Below are positions 1-8,640 of a DNA stretch of 57,289 bases, piece by piece. The notes beneath the pieces are model-generated. The model worked only from the letters and a program-made list of their open reading frames with translations, had not been told where the DNA came from and searched no databases. Position 1 is the stretch's first letter; every line of letters begins with the position of its first letter. Source of the stretch: Clostridium sp. Ade.TY (GTDB lineage Bacteria; Bacillota; Clostridia; Clostridiales; Clostridiaceae); NCBI RefSeq assembly GCF_000498355.1, contig NZ_AVSV01000018.1:1-57289 (forward strand), read 5' to 3'. The translations under genes were made by a program, and so were the position numbers.

Positions 1-1498
1 CAAGCTGTTCTTTTTTAGTATATTTTATTTTCATAAATCTTTCTAATACAGCTTCATCATCAATAAACTTTTCTAAATTCTTTAAAAGGTCTAGGTTCTT
101 AACCCAATCTTCACTTCCTAGAAGTTCAGTTATAAGCTCTGATAATTCTCTGTTACATAGTCTAAGCCATCTTCTTGGAGTAATTCCATTAGTTTTGTTT
201 TGGAATTTTTCTGGATATAATTTATACCATTCATGTAATTCTATATTTTTTAATATATCGGTATGAAGTTTTGCTACTCCATTTACTGCAAATCCTACAT
301 AAATTGCAAGGTTTGCCATTCTTGCTTTATCTTCGGAAACGATTCTTAAATTTTCAATACTTTCTTCATCATATCCCTTAGCTTCCAACTCTGATATAAA
401 TATTTCATCTATTAAATTTATTATTTCTAATATTCTTGGGAACAATTCTTCAATAAGATCTACATCCCATTTTTCAAGTGCTTCAGCAAGTATTGTATGA
501 TTTGTATATGCAAAAGTTTTTCTAGCTATATTTAAAGCATCTTCAAACTTAAATCCTTCTTCATCAACTAAAATTCTAATAAGTTCTGGTATAGCAAGTA
601 CAGGATGAGTGTCATTTAATTGAACTGCATGAAGTTTAGCAAAATCTTCAGTAACCTTTCCAAATACTTCTTTATGCTTTCTTATTATATCTTGAAGTGA
701 TGCACTTACTAAGAAATATTGTTGTCTAAGTCTTAAAAGCTTTCCTTCTCTATTTGAATCATTTGGATATAATACTCTTGAAATATCTTCAGCTCTATTT
801 TTAAGTTCTAATGCTTCATCATATTTTTGATCATTAAATAATTTAAAATCAAATTCTTTTACAGGTTCACACTTCCAAAGTCTTAAAGTGTTTATATTTT
901 TGCTATTATATCCTATTATTGGAGTATCATAAGGAACTGCTTTAACTGTCATATCCTTAAAATTAACACATACAAATTCACTTTCTTTTCTTATACTCCA
1001 TGGTTCTCCATATTTAAGCCAACTATCAACATCTTCTTTTTGGAATCCATCTTCAAAATATTGATTAAATAAACCATTATTATATCTTATTCCATATCCA
1101 TTTAAAGGAACTTCCAGAGTCGCTCCTGAATCCATAAAGCATGCAGCTAATCTTCCAAGGCCTCCATTACCAAGTCCTGCATCTTCTTCTATTTCTTCTA
1201 TATCATTTAAACTAAATCCAAGTTCATCTAAAACTTCTTCAACCTCATTATATAATCCTAAACTAATAAGATTATTACCAAGTGCTCTTCCCATTAAATA
1301 TTCTGCTGAGAAATAATACGCATTTTTTTCTTTTGAATAAAGCTCTTCTGTTTCATTCCAATTATCAACTATATTTTCTAGTAATGTTAATGATAAAGCA
1401 TTAAATACTTCAAAATCTTTTGCTTTCTTTATATCGCTTATGCCATATTTTACTTTTAAATATCTTGATATACCTTTTTTTATTTCATCTCTTTTCAT
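1..1498 (-). CDS. glgP: Glycogen/maltodextrin phosphorylase, N-terminal part (cut by window edge)
   Basis: This gene encodes a phosphorylase that releases glucose-1-phosphate from alpha-1,4-glucans or maltodextrins (GT35 family, PLP enzyme, cytosol). About 499 residues are visible before the window edge; family members run to roughly 750-820, so the C-terminal third, with the PLP lysine, is outside. The reading frame is open throughout. Near residue 100 it reads AYYFSAEYLMGRALGNNL, then EDAGLGNGGLGRLAACFMDS, both hallmark phosphorylase blocks. Its ATG overlaps the malQ stop by one base (TAATG), which implies translational coupling. It is the last visible gene of malR-malQ-glgP. MalQ and the phosphorylase together convert maltodextrins to glucose and glucose-1-phosphate. 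Whether it prefers glycogen or maltodextrin cannot be read from sequence; the context favours maltodextrin. Confidence 0.93.
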   Translation of the reverse strand, partial: MKRDEIKKGISRYLKVKYGISDIKKAKDFEVFNALSLTLLENIVDNWNETEELYSKEKNAYYFSAEYLMGRALGNNLISLGLYNEVEEVLDELGFSLNDIEEIEEDAGLGNGGLGRLAACFMDSGATLEVPLNGYGIRYNNGLFNQYFEDGFQKEDVDSWLKYGEPWSIRKESEFVCVNFKDMTVKAVPYDTPIIGYNSKNINTLRLWKCEPVKEFDFKLFNDQKYDEALELKNRAEDISRVLYPNDSNREGKLLRLRQQYFLVSASLQDIIRKHKEVFGKVTEDFAKLHAVQLNDTHPVLAIPELIRILVDEEGFKFEDALNIARKTFAYTNHTILAEALEKWDVDLIEELFPRILEIINLIDEIFISELEAKGYDEESIENLRIVSEDKARMANLAIYVGFAVNGVAKLHTDILKNIELHEWYKLYPEKFQNKTNGITPRRWLRLCNRELSELITELLGSEDWVKNLDLLKNLEKFIDDEAVLERFMKIKYTKKEQL

Positions 1499-2985
1499 TA
1501 CTTTTTCATCCTTCCATATAGCTTCGTAATTTTATATATTTTTTTAGCTAATTCATCAGTTAAATCTTCTTCTTTAACTCTCCAAACCCAATTGCCACCT
1601 AATGTTGATGGTAAATTTATTCTTGCTTTATTTCCTAAATCTAAAAAGTCTTGCATAAGAGCTATTGATGTATCTGAAACACTACTCCAAACACCTCTTA
1701 TAAAACCCCAATTATATCCTTCTTCCTCTGTAAGTTTTAAATAATCTATAGCATGTTTTACATCTTCTTTATTTCCTGTAACTTCAAACCATCCTCTGAC
1801 TGTATCATTATCATGAGTACCTGTATAAGCTATTGAGTTATTTATATAATTGTGTGGTAAATAATCACTTTCTTCTCTTGAATCAAAAGCAAATTGTAAC
1901 ACTTTCATTCCTGGAAAGCCTGTCTCATCTCTAAAATCTATTACTTCTTGAGTTAAGTATCCTAAATCTTCTGCTATAACGTTAACATCTCCAAGTTCTC
2001 TCTTTATAGCATTAAATAATTTAATTCCAGGACCTTTTACCCACTCACCATTTACTGCTGTAGCATCACCATAGGGTATTTCCCAATATGATTCAAAACC
2101 TCTAAAATGGTCTATTCTTACAATATCATAGAGCTTTAAGCTTTCTCTAACCCTATCAATCCACCAAGCATATCCTGTCTTTTCTAAGTAATCCCAATCA
2201 TATATTGGATTTCCCCAAAGTTGTCCAGTTTCTGAAAATGCATCTGGAGGACAACCTGCAACTTTAATAGGTTCTTTATTTATATCCAATAAAAATGCAT
2301 CTGGATTTGCCCAAACATCAGCACTATCCTCTGCCACATATATAGGCATGTCACCTATTATTTTAATTCCTAAATTGTTTGCATAACTTTTTAGCTTATT
2401 CCATTGCTTAAAGAAGTGATATTGTAAGAATACCCAATAATCAATTTCTTTATTCAATATTCCTCTATATTTATCTAAAGTCTTTTCATCTCTTAACTTT
2501 AATTTTTCATCCCATTTTTGCCAACTTATTAAATTAAATTTCTCTTTAAGGGCCATGTAAAAAGCATAATCTTCAAGCCATAACTTATTTTCATCTCTAA
2601 ATTTTGCTATTTCTTTTTTTTCTATTTCTTTAGAATTTTCATATGCTTTTTTTAAGACTTTCATCTTATTTTTAAATAATACTGAGTAGTCTATGCACTC
2701 TCTGTCATCACCAAAATTCACATTATCATAATCTTCTTTTTTTAATAATCCTTCTTCTCTTAAAATATCAAAGTCTATAAAATATGGATTGCCTGCAAAC
2801 GCAGAAAATGATTGATATGGTGAATCTCCATAACTTGTAGGTCCTAAGGGTAATATTTGCCAATAAGTCTGCCCTGATTTATGCAAAAAATCTGCAAACT
2901 TAAATGCTTCCTTTCCAAAAGTACCTATTCCATATTTTCCTGGTAAAGATGCAATGTGCATTATAATTCCGCTTGCTCTTTCCAT
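1498..2985 (-). CDS. malQ: 4-alpha-glucanotransferase (amylomaltase)
   Basis: MalQ is a cytosolic GH77 disproportionating enzyme that transfers alpha-1,4-glucan segments between maltodextrins and frees glucose. At 495 residues it is the short, Thermus-like type. Expected catalytic residues are present: nucleophile Asp292 in RIDHFRGFE, acid/base Glu339 in IAEDLG, and the transition-state Asp394 in YTGTHDNDT. The N-terminal block SLPGKYGIGTFG and the DSPYQSFSAFAGNP block are also typical. The gene starts 29 bp after malR and overlaps glgP by one base, so the three are almost certainly co-transcribed from the MalR-controlled promoter at 4085-4114. An AGGGGGAGAGGT-like ribosome site lies just before the ATG. 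Confidence 0.96.
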   Translation of the reverse strand: MERASGIIMHIASLPGKYGIGTFGKEAFKFADFLHKSGQTYWQILPLGPTSYGDSPYQSFSAFAGNPYFIDFDILREEGLLKKEDYDNVNFGDDRECIDYSVLFKNKMKVLKKAYENSKEIEKKEIAKFRDENKLWLEDYAFYMALKEKFNLISWQKWDEKLKLRDEKTLDKYRGILNKEIDYWVFLQYHFFKQWNKLKSYANNLGIKIIGDMPIYVAEDSADVWANPDAFLLDINKEPIKVAGCPPDAFSETGQLWGNPIYDWDYLEKTGYAWWIDRVRESLKLYDIVRIDHFRGFESYWEIPYGDATAVNGEWVKGPGIKLFNAIKRELGDVNVIAEDLGYLTQEVIDFRDETGFPGMKVLQFAFDSREESDYLPHNYINNSIAYTGTHDNDTVRGWFEVTGNKEDVKHAIDYLKLTEEEGYNWGFIRGVWSSVSDTSIALMQDFLDLGNKARINLPSTLGGNWVWRVKEEDLTDELAKKIYKITKLYGRMKK

Positions 2986-3014
2986 ATTACCTCTCCCCCT
3001 TATATTTTGATCTT

Positions 3015-4031
3015 TTAACTCTTAATCTCTCTACATGATTCTCTCTCTATAATTTGTGTTTCAAAAAGTACATGTTCATGATTTCCCTTATTATTAAGTA
3101 AATCAATAAGTAATTCAACACTATGCTTAGCCATATTTTTCTTAGGCTGCTTAACTGTCGTTATACCTGGAGTATAATATTTGCTAACATCAAGTCCATC
3201 AAATCCAATAATAGAAATATCTTCTCCTATTTTTAATCCCTTATCAGAAACAGCCTTCGCTGCTCCAACTGCCATTATGTCTGAAATGGCAAATATAGCT
3301 GTAATATCATTTTTATTTTCCAGCATATACTTAACTGCATCATAAGCTGGCTTATAATCATAATTACCTATAAAAACATTATTCTCATCGTACTTTAATC
3401 CAAAATCTTCAATTGCTTTTTTATATCCTTGTAATCTTAATTTACTTATTCCAACGTCATTCTCATCACCAATAAGTATTCCTATATTTCTATGTCCTTT
3501 TTTAATAAGATACTTAGTAACATCTTCTGCTGCTACTACATTGTCTATTCCTATAGATGAAAATTTGTTCTTATTTTCTTTAAATAATGTATTTACTGAA
3601 GTTAACACAACAGGAACATCTAATAATTCTAAGCTGCTATCATCAATATTTAAAAAGTTTCCACCAAGACAAATAACACCTTGTAATCTTTTTTCTTTTA
3701 CAAATGCTATAAGTCCATCAATATCATCTTCTGTTTTATAATCATTATTTTGAATAATCATTGTATAACCAGCTTCTGTAATTTTATTTCCTATTATATT
3801 TAACATTTCTGAAAAAAATGGGTTAAATACCCCTTTTATTAAAACACCAATATTTCTAGTTGAATTTTGTTTTAAAATTCTTGCACTATTATTGGGTACA
3901 TACTTGCTTTCTTTTATTATCTTTTTTATTTTTTCTCTCGTTTCATCTTTTACATCTGGGTGATCATTTATAACTCTTGATACTGTACTAACTCCTACTC
4001 CAGCCATTTTAGCAATATCTTTTATATTCAT
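3015..4031 (-). CDS. malR: LacI-family maltose operon repressor
   Basis: This is a LacI/GalR-family transcription factor of 338 residues. The N-terminal helix-turn-helix (about 1-50) begins IKDIAKMAGVGVSTVSRVIN and is followed by the hinge helix (VPNNSARIL). A periplasmic-binding-protein-like effector domain covers the rest. Given its place at the head of malR-malQ-glgP, next to malEFG, it very probably represses maltose genes until maltose or maltodextrin is present. An AGGAGG site lies 8-9 bases before the ATG. A near-palindromic operator sits between its promoter and start, and the same site occurs twice before malE, which supports autoregulation plus control of malEFG. The ligand is inferred from context. 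Confidence 0.9.
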   Translation of the reverse strand: MNIKDIAKMAGVGVSTVSRVINDHPDVKDETREKIKKIIKESKYVPNNSARILKQNSTRNIGVLIKGVFNPFFSEMLNIIGNKITEAGYTMIIQNNDYKTEDDIDGLIAFVKEKRLQGVICLGGNFLNIDDSSLELLDVPVVLTSVNTLFKENKNKFSSIGIDNVVAAEDVTKYLIKKGHRNIGILIGDENDVGISKLRLQGYKKAIEDFGLKYDENNVFIGNYDYKPAYDAVKYMLENKNDITAIFAISDIMAVGAAKAVSDKGLKIGEDISIIGFDGLDVSKYYTPGITTVKQPKKNMAKHSVELLIDLLNNKGNHEHVLFETQIIERESCREIKS

Positions 4032-4062
4032 AAGATATACCTCCTAAGTTGTAATAAATACC

Positions 4063-4074
4063 GGTATCGTTACC
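4063..4074 (-). promoter_or_regulatory. MalR operator in the malR leader
   Basis: On the minus strand this reads GGTAACGATACC, a near-perfect inverted repeat centred on CG, typical of LacI-family operators. Read in the other direction (GGTATCGTTACC), it differs by one base from the two sites before malE (GGAATCGTTACC). It lies 10 bases after the -10 box, so bound repressor would block initiation. Binding by MalR is inferred. Confidence 0.75.
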
Positions 4075-4084
4075 AATAAAAATA

Positions 4085-4114
4085 ATTATACTATTTAAAG
4101 TAGGTTTTTAGCAA
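4085..4114 (-). promoter_or_regulatory. Sigma-A promoter of malR-malQ-glgP
   Basis: The minus strand shows TTGCTA, an 18-base spacer, and TATAAT. The operator at 4063-4074 falls over the predicted start of transcription. Confidence 0.65.
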
Positions 4115-4180
4115 CTTACCCAAATAAATTTTAAAACTTATTTAGTTATATGTTCTTTAATCATTTCTTATGCTTAAATA

Positions 4181-4265
4181 TGGAGATTCAAATAATTATA
4201 TTTCTATAAATAAAATTTACCCCTAAATTTTAAAAATCTATTTCATAATCTTCTTTGAATCTCCA
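4181..4265. repeat. Long-loop inverted repeat downstream of malG
   Basis: The 12-base arms TGGAGATTCAAA (4181-4192) and TTTGAATCTCCA (4254-4265) are perfectly complementary with about 61 bases between. The pair starts about 36 bases after the malG stop codon. It could end or protect the malEFG transcript, but there is no U-run after the stem. Confidence 0.45.
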
Positions 4266-4301
4266 CAAAATACAGTTTTCTATACTTTTATAAAATAATT
4301 T

Positions 4302-5165
4302 TTAACCTTTTACTGATCCTGCGACTAGTCCCTTTGACATGTATCTTTGTCCAATAGATGCTAAAACAACAATTGGAATAGATGCCATTATTGCACCTGC
4401 TGAATATTGTGTCCAGTTAGTTGAGAATTGATTTGTTATAAATTGTTGTAATCCTAATGGAACTGTTTGAAGTGTTGGACTCTTCATAATTGCTGATGTA
4501 AATATAAATTCACTATATGCTCCAACAAATGTAAATAAGAATATTACTAATAACATATTTCTTGTTAATGGTAATACAATCTTTAAAAATGTTTGGAATG
4601 TACTTGCTCCGTCCACATATGCAGCTTCTATAAGTTCCTTTGGTATTCCATCAATGAAACCTTTCATAAGCCAAATATTATATGCAGTAGCACCACATTG
4701 AATAATAATTAATGTAATTAAATGATCCATAGCATTTAATCTATATACTATTGCTAATATTGCTGGTAATGCCATTGCTGCTGGGAACATTTGAAGTAAT
4801 AATAAAAACATTAGTCCGTTTTTTCTTCCTGTAAATTTTAATTTTGAGAAAGCAAACGCAATTGGTATTGTAAGTATTAACTGAATTACTGATACAGCAA
4901 AACATACAATTAATGAGTTCCTAACCCATTGTAGGAAGTCTGTTTCTGTTAAAACCTTTTTATAGTTTTCTAATGAAAAACTTTGTGGAAATAAAGTTGT
5001 TTGTGTAAAGGCTTCACCTTTCGCCATTGATGCTCCTACTATTGATACAATAGGGAATAAAACTATAAAAACCATAAAGATTAGAAATATTCTAGAAATC
5101 CATACTCCTTTAACTTCTGAAGGTCTTAACTTTTTCTTATAAGTTAAATTATTTGTATTACTCAT
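4302..5165 (-). CDS. malG: Maltose/maltodextrin ABC transporter permease MalG
   Basis: This is an inner-membrane permease of the carbohydrate ABC family (287 residues, six predicted membrane helices, starting near residue 27). The EAA loop that docks the ATPase is present as EAAYVDGASTFQTFLKIVLP around residue 180. The malF stop TAG is followed immediately by the malG ATG, and the GGAGG ribosome site lies inside the end of malF, so translation is tightly coupled. With MalF, MalE and a shared ATPase (probably the MsmX-type protein at 8641-9753) it would import maltodextrins. Confidence 0.93.
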   Translation of the reverse strand: MSNTNNLTYKKKLRPSEVKGVWISRIFLIFMVFIVLFPIVSIVGASMAKGEAFTQTTLFPQSFSLENYKKVLTETDFLQWVRNSLIVCFAVSVIQLILTIPIAFAFSKLKFTGRKNGLMFLLLLQMFPAAMALPAILAIVYRLNAMDHLITLIIIQCGATAYNIWLMKGFIDGIPKELIEAAYVDGASTFQTFLKIVLPLTRNMLLVIFLFTFVGAYSEFIFTSAIMKSPTLQTVPLGLQQFITNQFSTNWTQYSAGAIMASIPIVVLASIGQRYMSKGLVAGSVKG

Positions 5166-6104
5166 CTATTCAACCTCCTCAAATTGTCCTGACTTCTTCA
5201 TTTGGAAATATGACATTGAAGCTAATATAACAAATAATATTATACTAATAGTTGATGCTATATCGAATCTTCCAAATTGAGTTGAAAGTTTGTAGTTTAC
5301 TGATGCAAGTATATCTGTATAACCAGCAAATTGCGTTGCTACTCTAGGTGGTCCACCTTCTGTAATCATGAACGCTGATGCAAAGTTATTAAAGTTAAAT
5401 GCAAAAGATGAAATTACTAAAGGATATGCTGTCCTAGCTAAACTTGGTAAAGTTATCTTTTTAAATTGAGTCCATTTACTAGCTCCATCAACTTCTGCTG
5501 CTTCATAATACGTATCTGGTATAGCTCCCAATGCCCCTATACATACATTCATCATGTATGGGAATCCAAGCCATATAGTTACTAAAATTATTGATAATCT
5601 AGCCATATTCGGATCTGTTAACCATTCAATAGGTTGACTTATTATATGTAAATGCATTAATAAATTATTTATCGCACCATAACTTCCATTTAAAAGACCT
5701 TGCCATGAAAGTACTGCAACTGTTGCAGGTAATGCCCATGGAATAATTAATATTGCCTTATAAAATCCTCTTTCTTTTAAGTTATGATTATTTACCGCCA
5801 TTGCAACAATAAGACCTAAGAAGAATGTTCCTAGTGTTGCTAAAACTGCGAACACTATATTCCATCCAAGTACTGGTAAAAATACATCTTTAAAAGGACC
5901 AGTAAATACATCAACAAAGTTCTTTAATCCAACAAACTTTGGTGATCCATTTGTAAACATTGTGTAATCAGTAAAAGCTATATATACTGTATATACTATT
6001 GGGAAAACTGTAAATATAAGCATTGATATAAGTGCTGGAAGCATATATGGTAATGCCTTTAGATTATCATTTTTTTTCTTACTTTTTTTTGCCACCCTTT
6101 TCAT
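5166..6104 (-). CDS. malF: Maltose/maltodextrin ABC transporter permease MalF
   Basis: This is the partner permease to MalG (312 residues). It has a lysine-rich cytosolic N-terminus (KRVAKKSKKKN) and six predicted membrane helices, the short Gram-positive form without the large periplasmic P2 loop of Escherichia coli MalF. The ATPase-docking EAA loop reads EAAEVDGASKWTQFKKITLP near residue 203. It lies between malE and malG in one operon; a small hairpin separates it from malE. A GGAG ribosome site precedes the ATG. Confidence 0.93.
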   Translation of the reverse strand: MKRVAKKSKKKNDNLKALPYMLPALISMLIFTVFPIVYTVYIAFTDYTMFTNGSPKFVGLKNFVDVFTGPFKDVFLPVLGWNIVFAVLATLGTFFLGLIVAMAVNNHNLKERGFYKAILIIPWALPATVAVLSWQGLLNGSYGAINNLLMHLHIISQPIEWLTDPNMARLSIILVTIWLGFPYMMNVCIGALGAIPDTYYEAAEVDGASKWTQFKKITLPSLARTAYPLVISSFAFNFNNFASAFMITEGGPPRVATQFAGYTDILASVNYKLSTQFGRFDIASTISIILFVILASMSYFQMKKSGQFEEVE

Positions 6105-6133
6105 CTCCTTATTTTAATAGTTTATAGAAAATA

Positions 6134-6150
6134 AGGGGATTAAATCCCCT
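6134..6150 (-). terminator. Intercistronic hairpin between malE and malF
   Basis: AGGGGA/TCCCCT arms with a short TTTAA loop are followed on the minus strand by TATTTTCTAT. This is a weak terminator or mRNA-stabilising stem in the 59-base gap between malE and malF. It would let the cell make more binding protein than permease, as is known for malE operons elsewhere. Confidence 0.6.
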
Positions 6151-6163
6151 CATTTCTTAATAA

Positions 6164-7375
6164 CTATTTTTGTTGAGCTATACCTTGTTTTATTTGTTCG
6201 TCCATAAGTTTACCGCATTCTTGTGGAGTTATTTTACCAGCTGTTAATAAAATTAAATTATTTCCAGCAGGTTGCCACATTGCTTGTACTTCTGGAATAT
6301 TTGGCATTGGCACTGCTACTTTTACTTGTTCTGCAAAAGCTGACATGTATTTGTTATCTTTGAAATCTTTACTTTCTATATCTTTCTTAAGTGCTGGAAT
6401 TCTGTTACCTTTATCTAATACTATTTTTCCTGAATTATCTAATAAGTATTTAGCTAATTTCCAAGATAATTCTTTATTTTCTGATTTAGAACTTACAAAT
6501 GCTGTTTGAACACCCATAAATGTTGGTACTTTCTTACCGTTTAATGTTGGCATTGGAGCTACTGCAAAGTTTACTCCTGCTTCTTTAAATGGTGTTACAT
6601 CCCATGGACCTGATATATATAATCCAATTTTCTTTGATGTAAAGTCACCTTTTGCCATATCACCTTTGATATCTGCTGCCATTAATTTATCTTTTTGAAC
6701 TAAGTCTTGGATAAATTGATATCCTTTAATAGCTCCTGAATTATCTAATCCTATATTATTTGGATCTAATGTTCCGTTATTATCTTTAAATACATAACCA
6801 CCATTTGCTGCTATAAATCCATAGCTATTATAGAAGTTATTTATATCATATTTAAATCCAACATTTTTTCCTTCTTTTACAACTTCATCCATAGTTTTTG
6901 GAGCTTTTTTAACTTTATCTGTGTTGTAGAAAAGTGCTATTGTCTCTTCTGCTACTGGAAGTGCATATCTTTTTCCATTTATAGTTACAGCTTTCATAAC
7001 TTGGTCTGATGAAAATTCACTATCTTTTACTAAATCTTTTGGTACTTCTTCTAAAAGACCAGCCTTTTCATAAATACCTAATTGGTCATGAGCTACACCA
7101 AACATTAAATCTGGACCTTTTCCTGCTTTAGTAGCTTGAACAGCTTCTTGTGTTTTACCTTTATCATGTACAAGTGTTACTTTAACGCCATTATCTTGTC
7201 CCCATTTTTCAACCATTGGTTTCATTGCATCAATTTCTTGATCAGTTAAATGAGACCAAACTTTAAGTTCTTTTGTAGAGCTAGCTTCCTTTGAACTTCC
7301 ACATCCAGCTAATGCTCCTGCTAGTACAGTAGTTGCAACTAACGCTGCTAAAATTTTCTTCTTACGTTTTAACAT
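6164..7375 (-). CDS. malE: Maltose/maltodextrin-binding lipoprotein MalE
   Basis: This is the extracellular substrate-binding lipoprotein of the maltose ABC transporter (403 residues, SBP family 1). A lysine-rich signal peptide ends in the lipobox LAGC with the lipidated Cys at residue 25, so the mature protein is anchored on the outer face of the membrane. The fold block LKVWSHLTDQE and the later ISGPWDVTPF are typical of maltose-binding proteins. The gene is first in malE-malF-malG. Upstream lie two copies of a MalR operator and a CcpA cre site. GGGGGA precedes the ATG at about 8 bases. Confidence 0.94.
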   Translation of the reverse strand: MLKRKKKILAALVATTVLAGALAGCGSSKEASSTKELKVWSHLTDQEIDAMKPMVEKWGQDNGVKVTLVHDKGKTQEAVQATKAGKGPDLMFGVAHDQLGIYEKAGLLEEVPKDLVKDSEFSSDQVMKAVTINGKRYALPVAEETIALFYNTDKVKKAPKTMDEVVKEGKNVGFKYDINNFYNSYGFIAANGGYVFKDNNGTLDPNNIGLDNSGAIKGYQFIQDLVQKDKLMAADIKGDMAKGDFTSKKIGLYISGPWDVTPFKEAGVNFAVAPMPTLNGKKVPTFMGVQTAFVSSKSENKELSWKLAKYLLDNSGKIVLDKGNRIPALKKDIESKDFKDNKYMSAFAEQVKVAVPMPNIPEVQAMWQPAGNNLILLTAGKITPQECGKLMDEQIKQGIAQQK

Positions 7376-7403
7376 TTTAAATCCCCCTATACCTTATTAT
7401 TTC

Positions 7404-7415
7404 GGTAACGATTCC
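7404..7415 (-). promoter_or_regulatory. MalR operator, proximal malE copy
   Basis: The minus strand reads GGAATCGTTACC. The site lies 29-40 bases before the malE ATG and matches the malR-leader operator at 11 of 12 positions. Confidence 0.7.
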
Positions 7416-7480
7416 AAAAAAGCCATAAAAAATTTTAATACCACTGAATGATCTTTTAAAATAGTTCCTATTGGAATTTA

Positions 7481-7492
7481 GGTAACGATTCC
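7481..7492 (-). promoter_or_regulatory. MalR operator, distal malE copy
   Basis: This site has the same 12-mer (GGAATCGTTACC on the minus strand) and begins 77 bp from the proximal copy. The bases around both copies are also alike, so each belongs to a duplicated module of about 75 bp. Confidence 0.7.
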
Positions 7493-7544
7493 AAAAACCA
7501 CAAAATTTTAAACAACACTAAATGATATTCTAATAAATATTTTT

Positions 7545-7558
7545 TGTTATCGTTTTCA
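7545..7558 (-). promoter_or_regulatory. CcpA cre site upstream of malE
   Basis: On the minus strand TGAAAACGATAACA matches the cre consensus TGWAANCGNTNWCA at every defined position. It lies about 170 bases before malE and beyond both MalR operators, so glucose repression through CcpA/HPr-Ser-P is expected. Function is inferred from the motif. Confidence 0.7.
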
Positions 7559-7576
7559 ACTATATTTTATAACTTT

Positions 7577-7614
7577 AGGGAAATGTTTTCAACTACATTT
7601 TTACACATTTCCCT
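7577..7614. repeat. Inverted repeat between malE and the PucR-type gene
   Basis: The 10-base arms AGGGAAATGT and ACATTTCCCT have an 18-base loop between them. On the minus strand it lies 35 bases after the stop of the regulator at 7649-8611. There is no good U-run on that strand, so it may be a weak terminator or a protein-binding site. Confidence 0.4.
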
Positions 7615-7648
7615 ATTTTTAATATTATATTTAAATCTTATTAAAAAT

Positions 7649-8611
7649 TTATTCATATTTTTCTTCTAAATTTTTTTCTTTCCATATTAAATACGCTATT
7701 TTAAATACATTAGCATCATTAAAATCTCTTAAATCAAAAGAAGTATTTTTATAAATTTTATCTAACCTATAAATAAGTGTATTTCTGTGGATATATAATT
7801 TTTTTGATGCTTCACTTAAATTTGTTCCACACCCTAAAAATACATCTATAGTCCTCATAAACTCAGAATCTAAATTTTTAAGGACAGGTTCAAATTTTTT
7901 ATATATTTTATTTTTAAAATCATCATTCACATTATCTATAATACTTTCAAATAACAATTCATCTTCTCTATAAATATTTTTTTGCAAATCATATTTTATT
8001 CCTATTGAAATATTTACTTTATTCTTATTGAAAGCTTCAATTAATTCATCTAAATTTGAAGCTTTACTATAGCTTATATAACAATTATTATATAAATTGG
8101 ATATTATTGATTCTTTTATTCCATTTATATGCTCTTCAATATCTTCAAAATTTCCAATTAAAATAATATTATTATCTATAATAGTACATATAATATCGCT
8201 GTCTTCATAACTAGCCTTTATTAACTCTTCACCAAGACTTAATTCTTCTTTTATGAAAATATTTATAACAAAAAGATTCTTTTTTGAAAAATATATATGA
8301 TTCATAATAGCCTCATTATAAGTTTTTTCTCCATTAAATATACTTTTAAGCATATCTTCTTTGCTTACTATAAGACTACTAAGCTTATCTTTTATTAAAT
8401 AGCTTAGAAGAGAAATACAGTTTTTATATTCATTTAAAGTAGTAATTTCTATACGTCTACCTTTTATATTTATATAAGTAGATATATTTTCTTTTTTATA
8501 ATTTATTTTCGGGTTAATCGTTGAGAATTCTATTTTTCCATCATACTTAACTAAAAATGGGATTTTAGTATTTTTATTTACTTCTTCTAAAAACTTATAA
8601 AAACTGCACAT
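7649..8611 (-). CDS. PucR/CdaR-type transcriptional regulator
   Basis: This 320-residue protein ends in a PucR-type helix-turn-helix (about residues 253-312), with the landmark GTNLSEASKKLYIHRNTLIY and the trailing KIAYLIWKE. The region before it has no sensor domain I can name; it may hold a degraded GGDEF-like or CdaR-like middle part. The gene starts 30 bases after the ABC ATPase stop with AGAGAGG as its ribosome site, so the two form an operon. Its place between the transporter and its ATPase suggests a role in sugar uptake control, but the ligand is unknown. It is not the LacI-type MalR. Confidence 0.75.
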   Translation of the reverse strand: MCSFYKFLEEVNKNTKIPFLVKYDGKIEFSTINPKINYKKENISTYINIKGRRIEITTLNEYKNCISLLSYLIKDKLSSLIVSKEDMLKSIFNGEKTYNEAIMNHIYFSKKNLFVINIFIKEELSLGEELIKASYEDSDIICTIIDNNIILIGNFEDIEEHINGIKESIISNLYNNCYISYSKASNLDELIEAFNKNKVNISIGIKYDLQKNIYREDELLFESIIDNVNDDFKNKIYKKFEPVLKNLDSEFMRTIDVFLGCGTNLSEASKKLYIHRNTLIYRLDKIYKNTSFDLRDFNDANVFKIAYLIWKEKNLEEKYE

Positions 8612-8640
8612 TTCATTACCTCTCTAAGCTTAAATATTAA

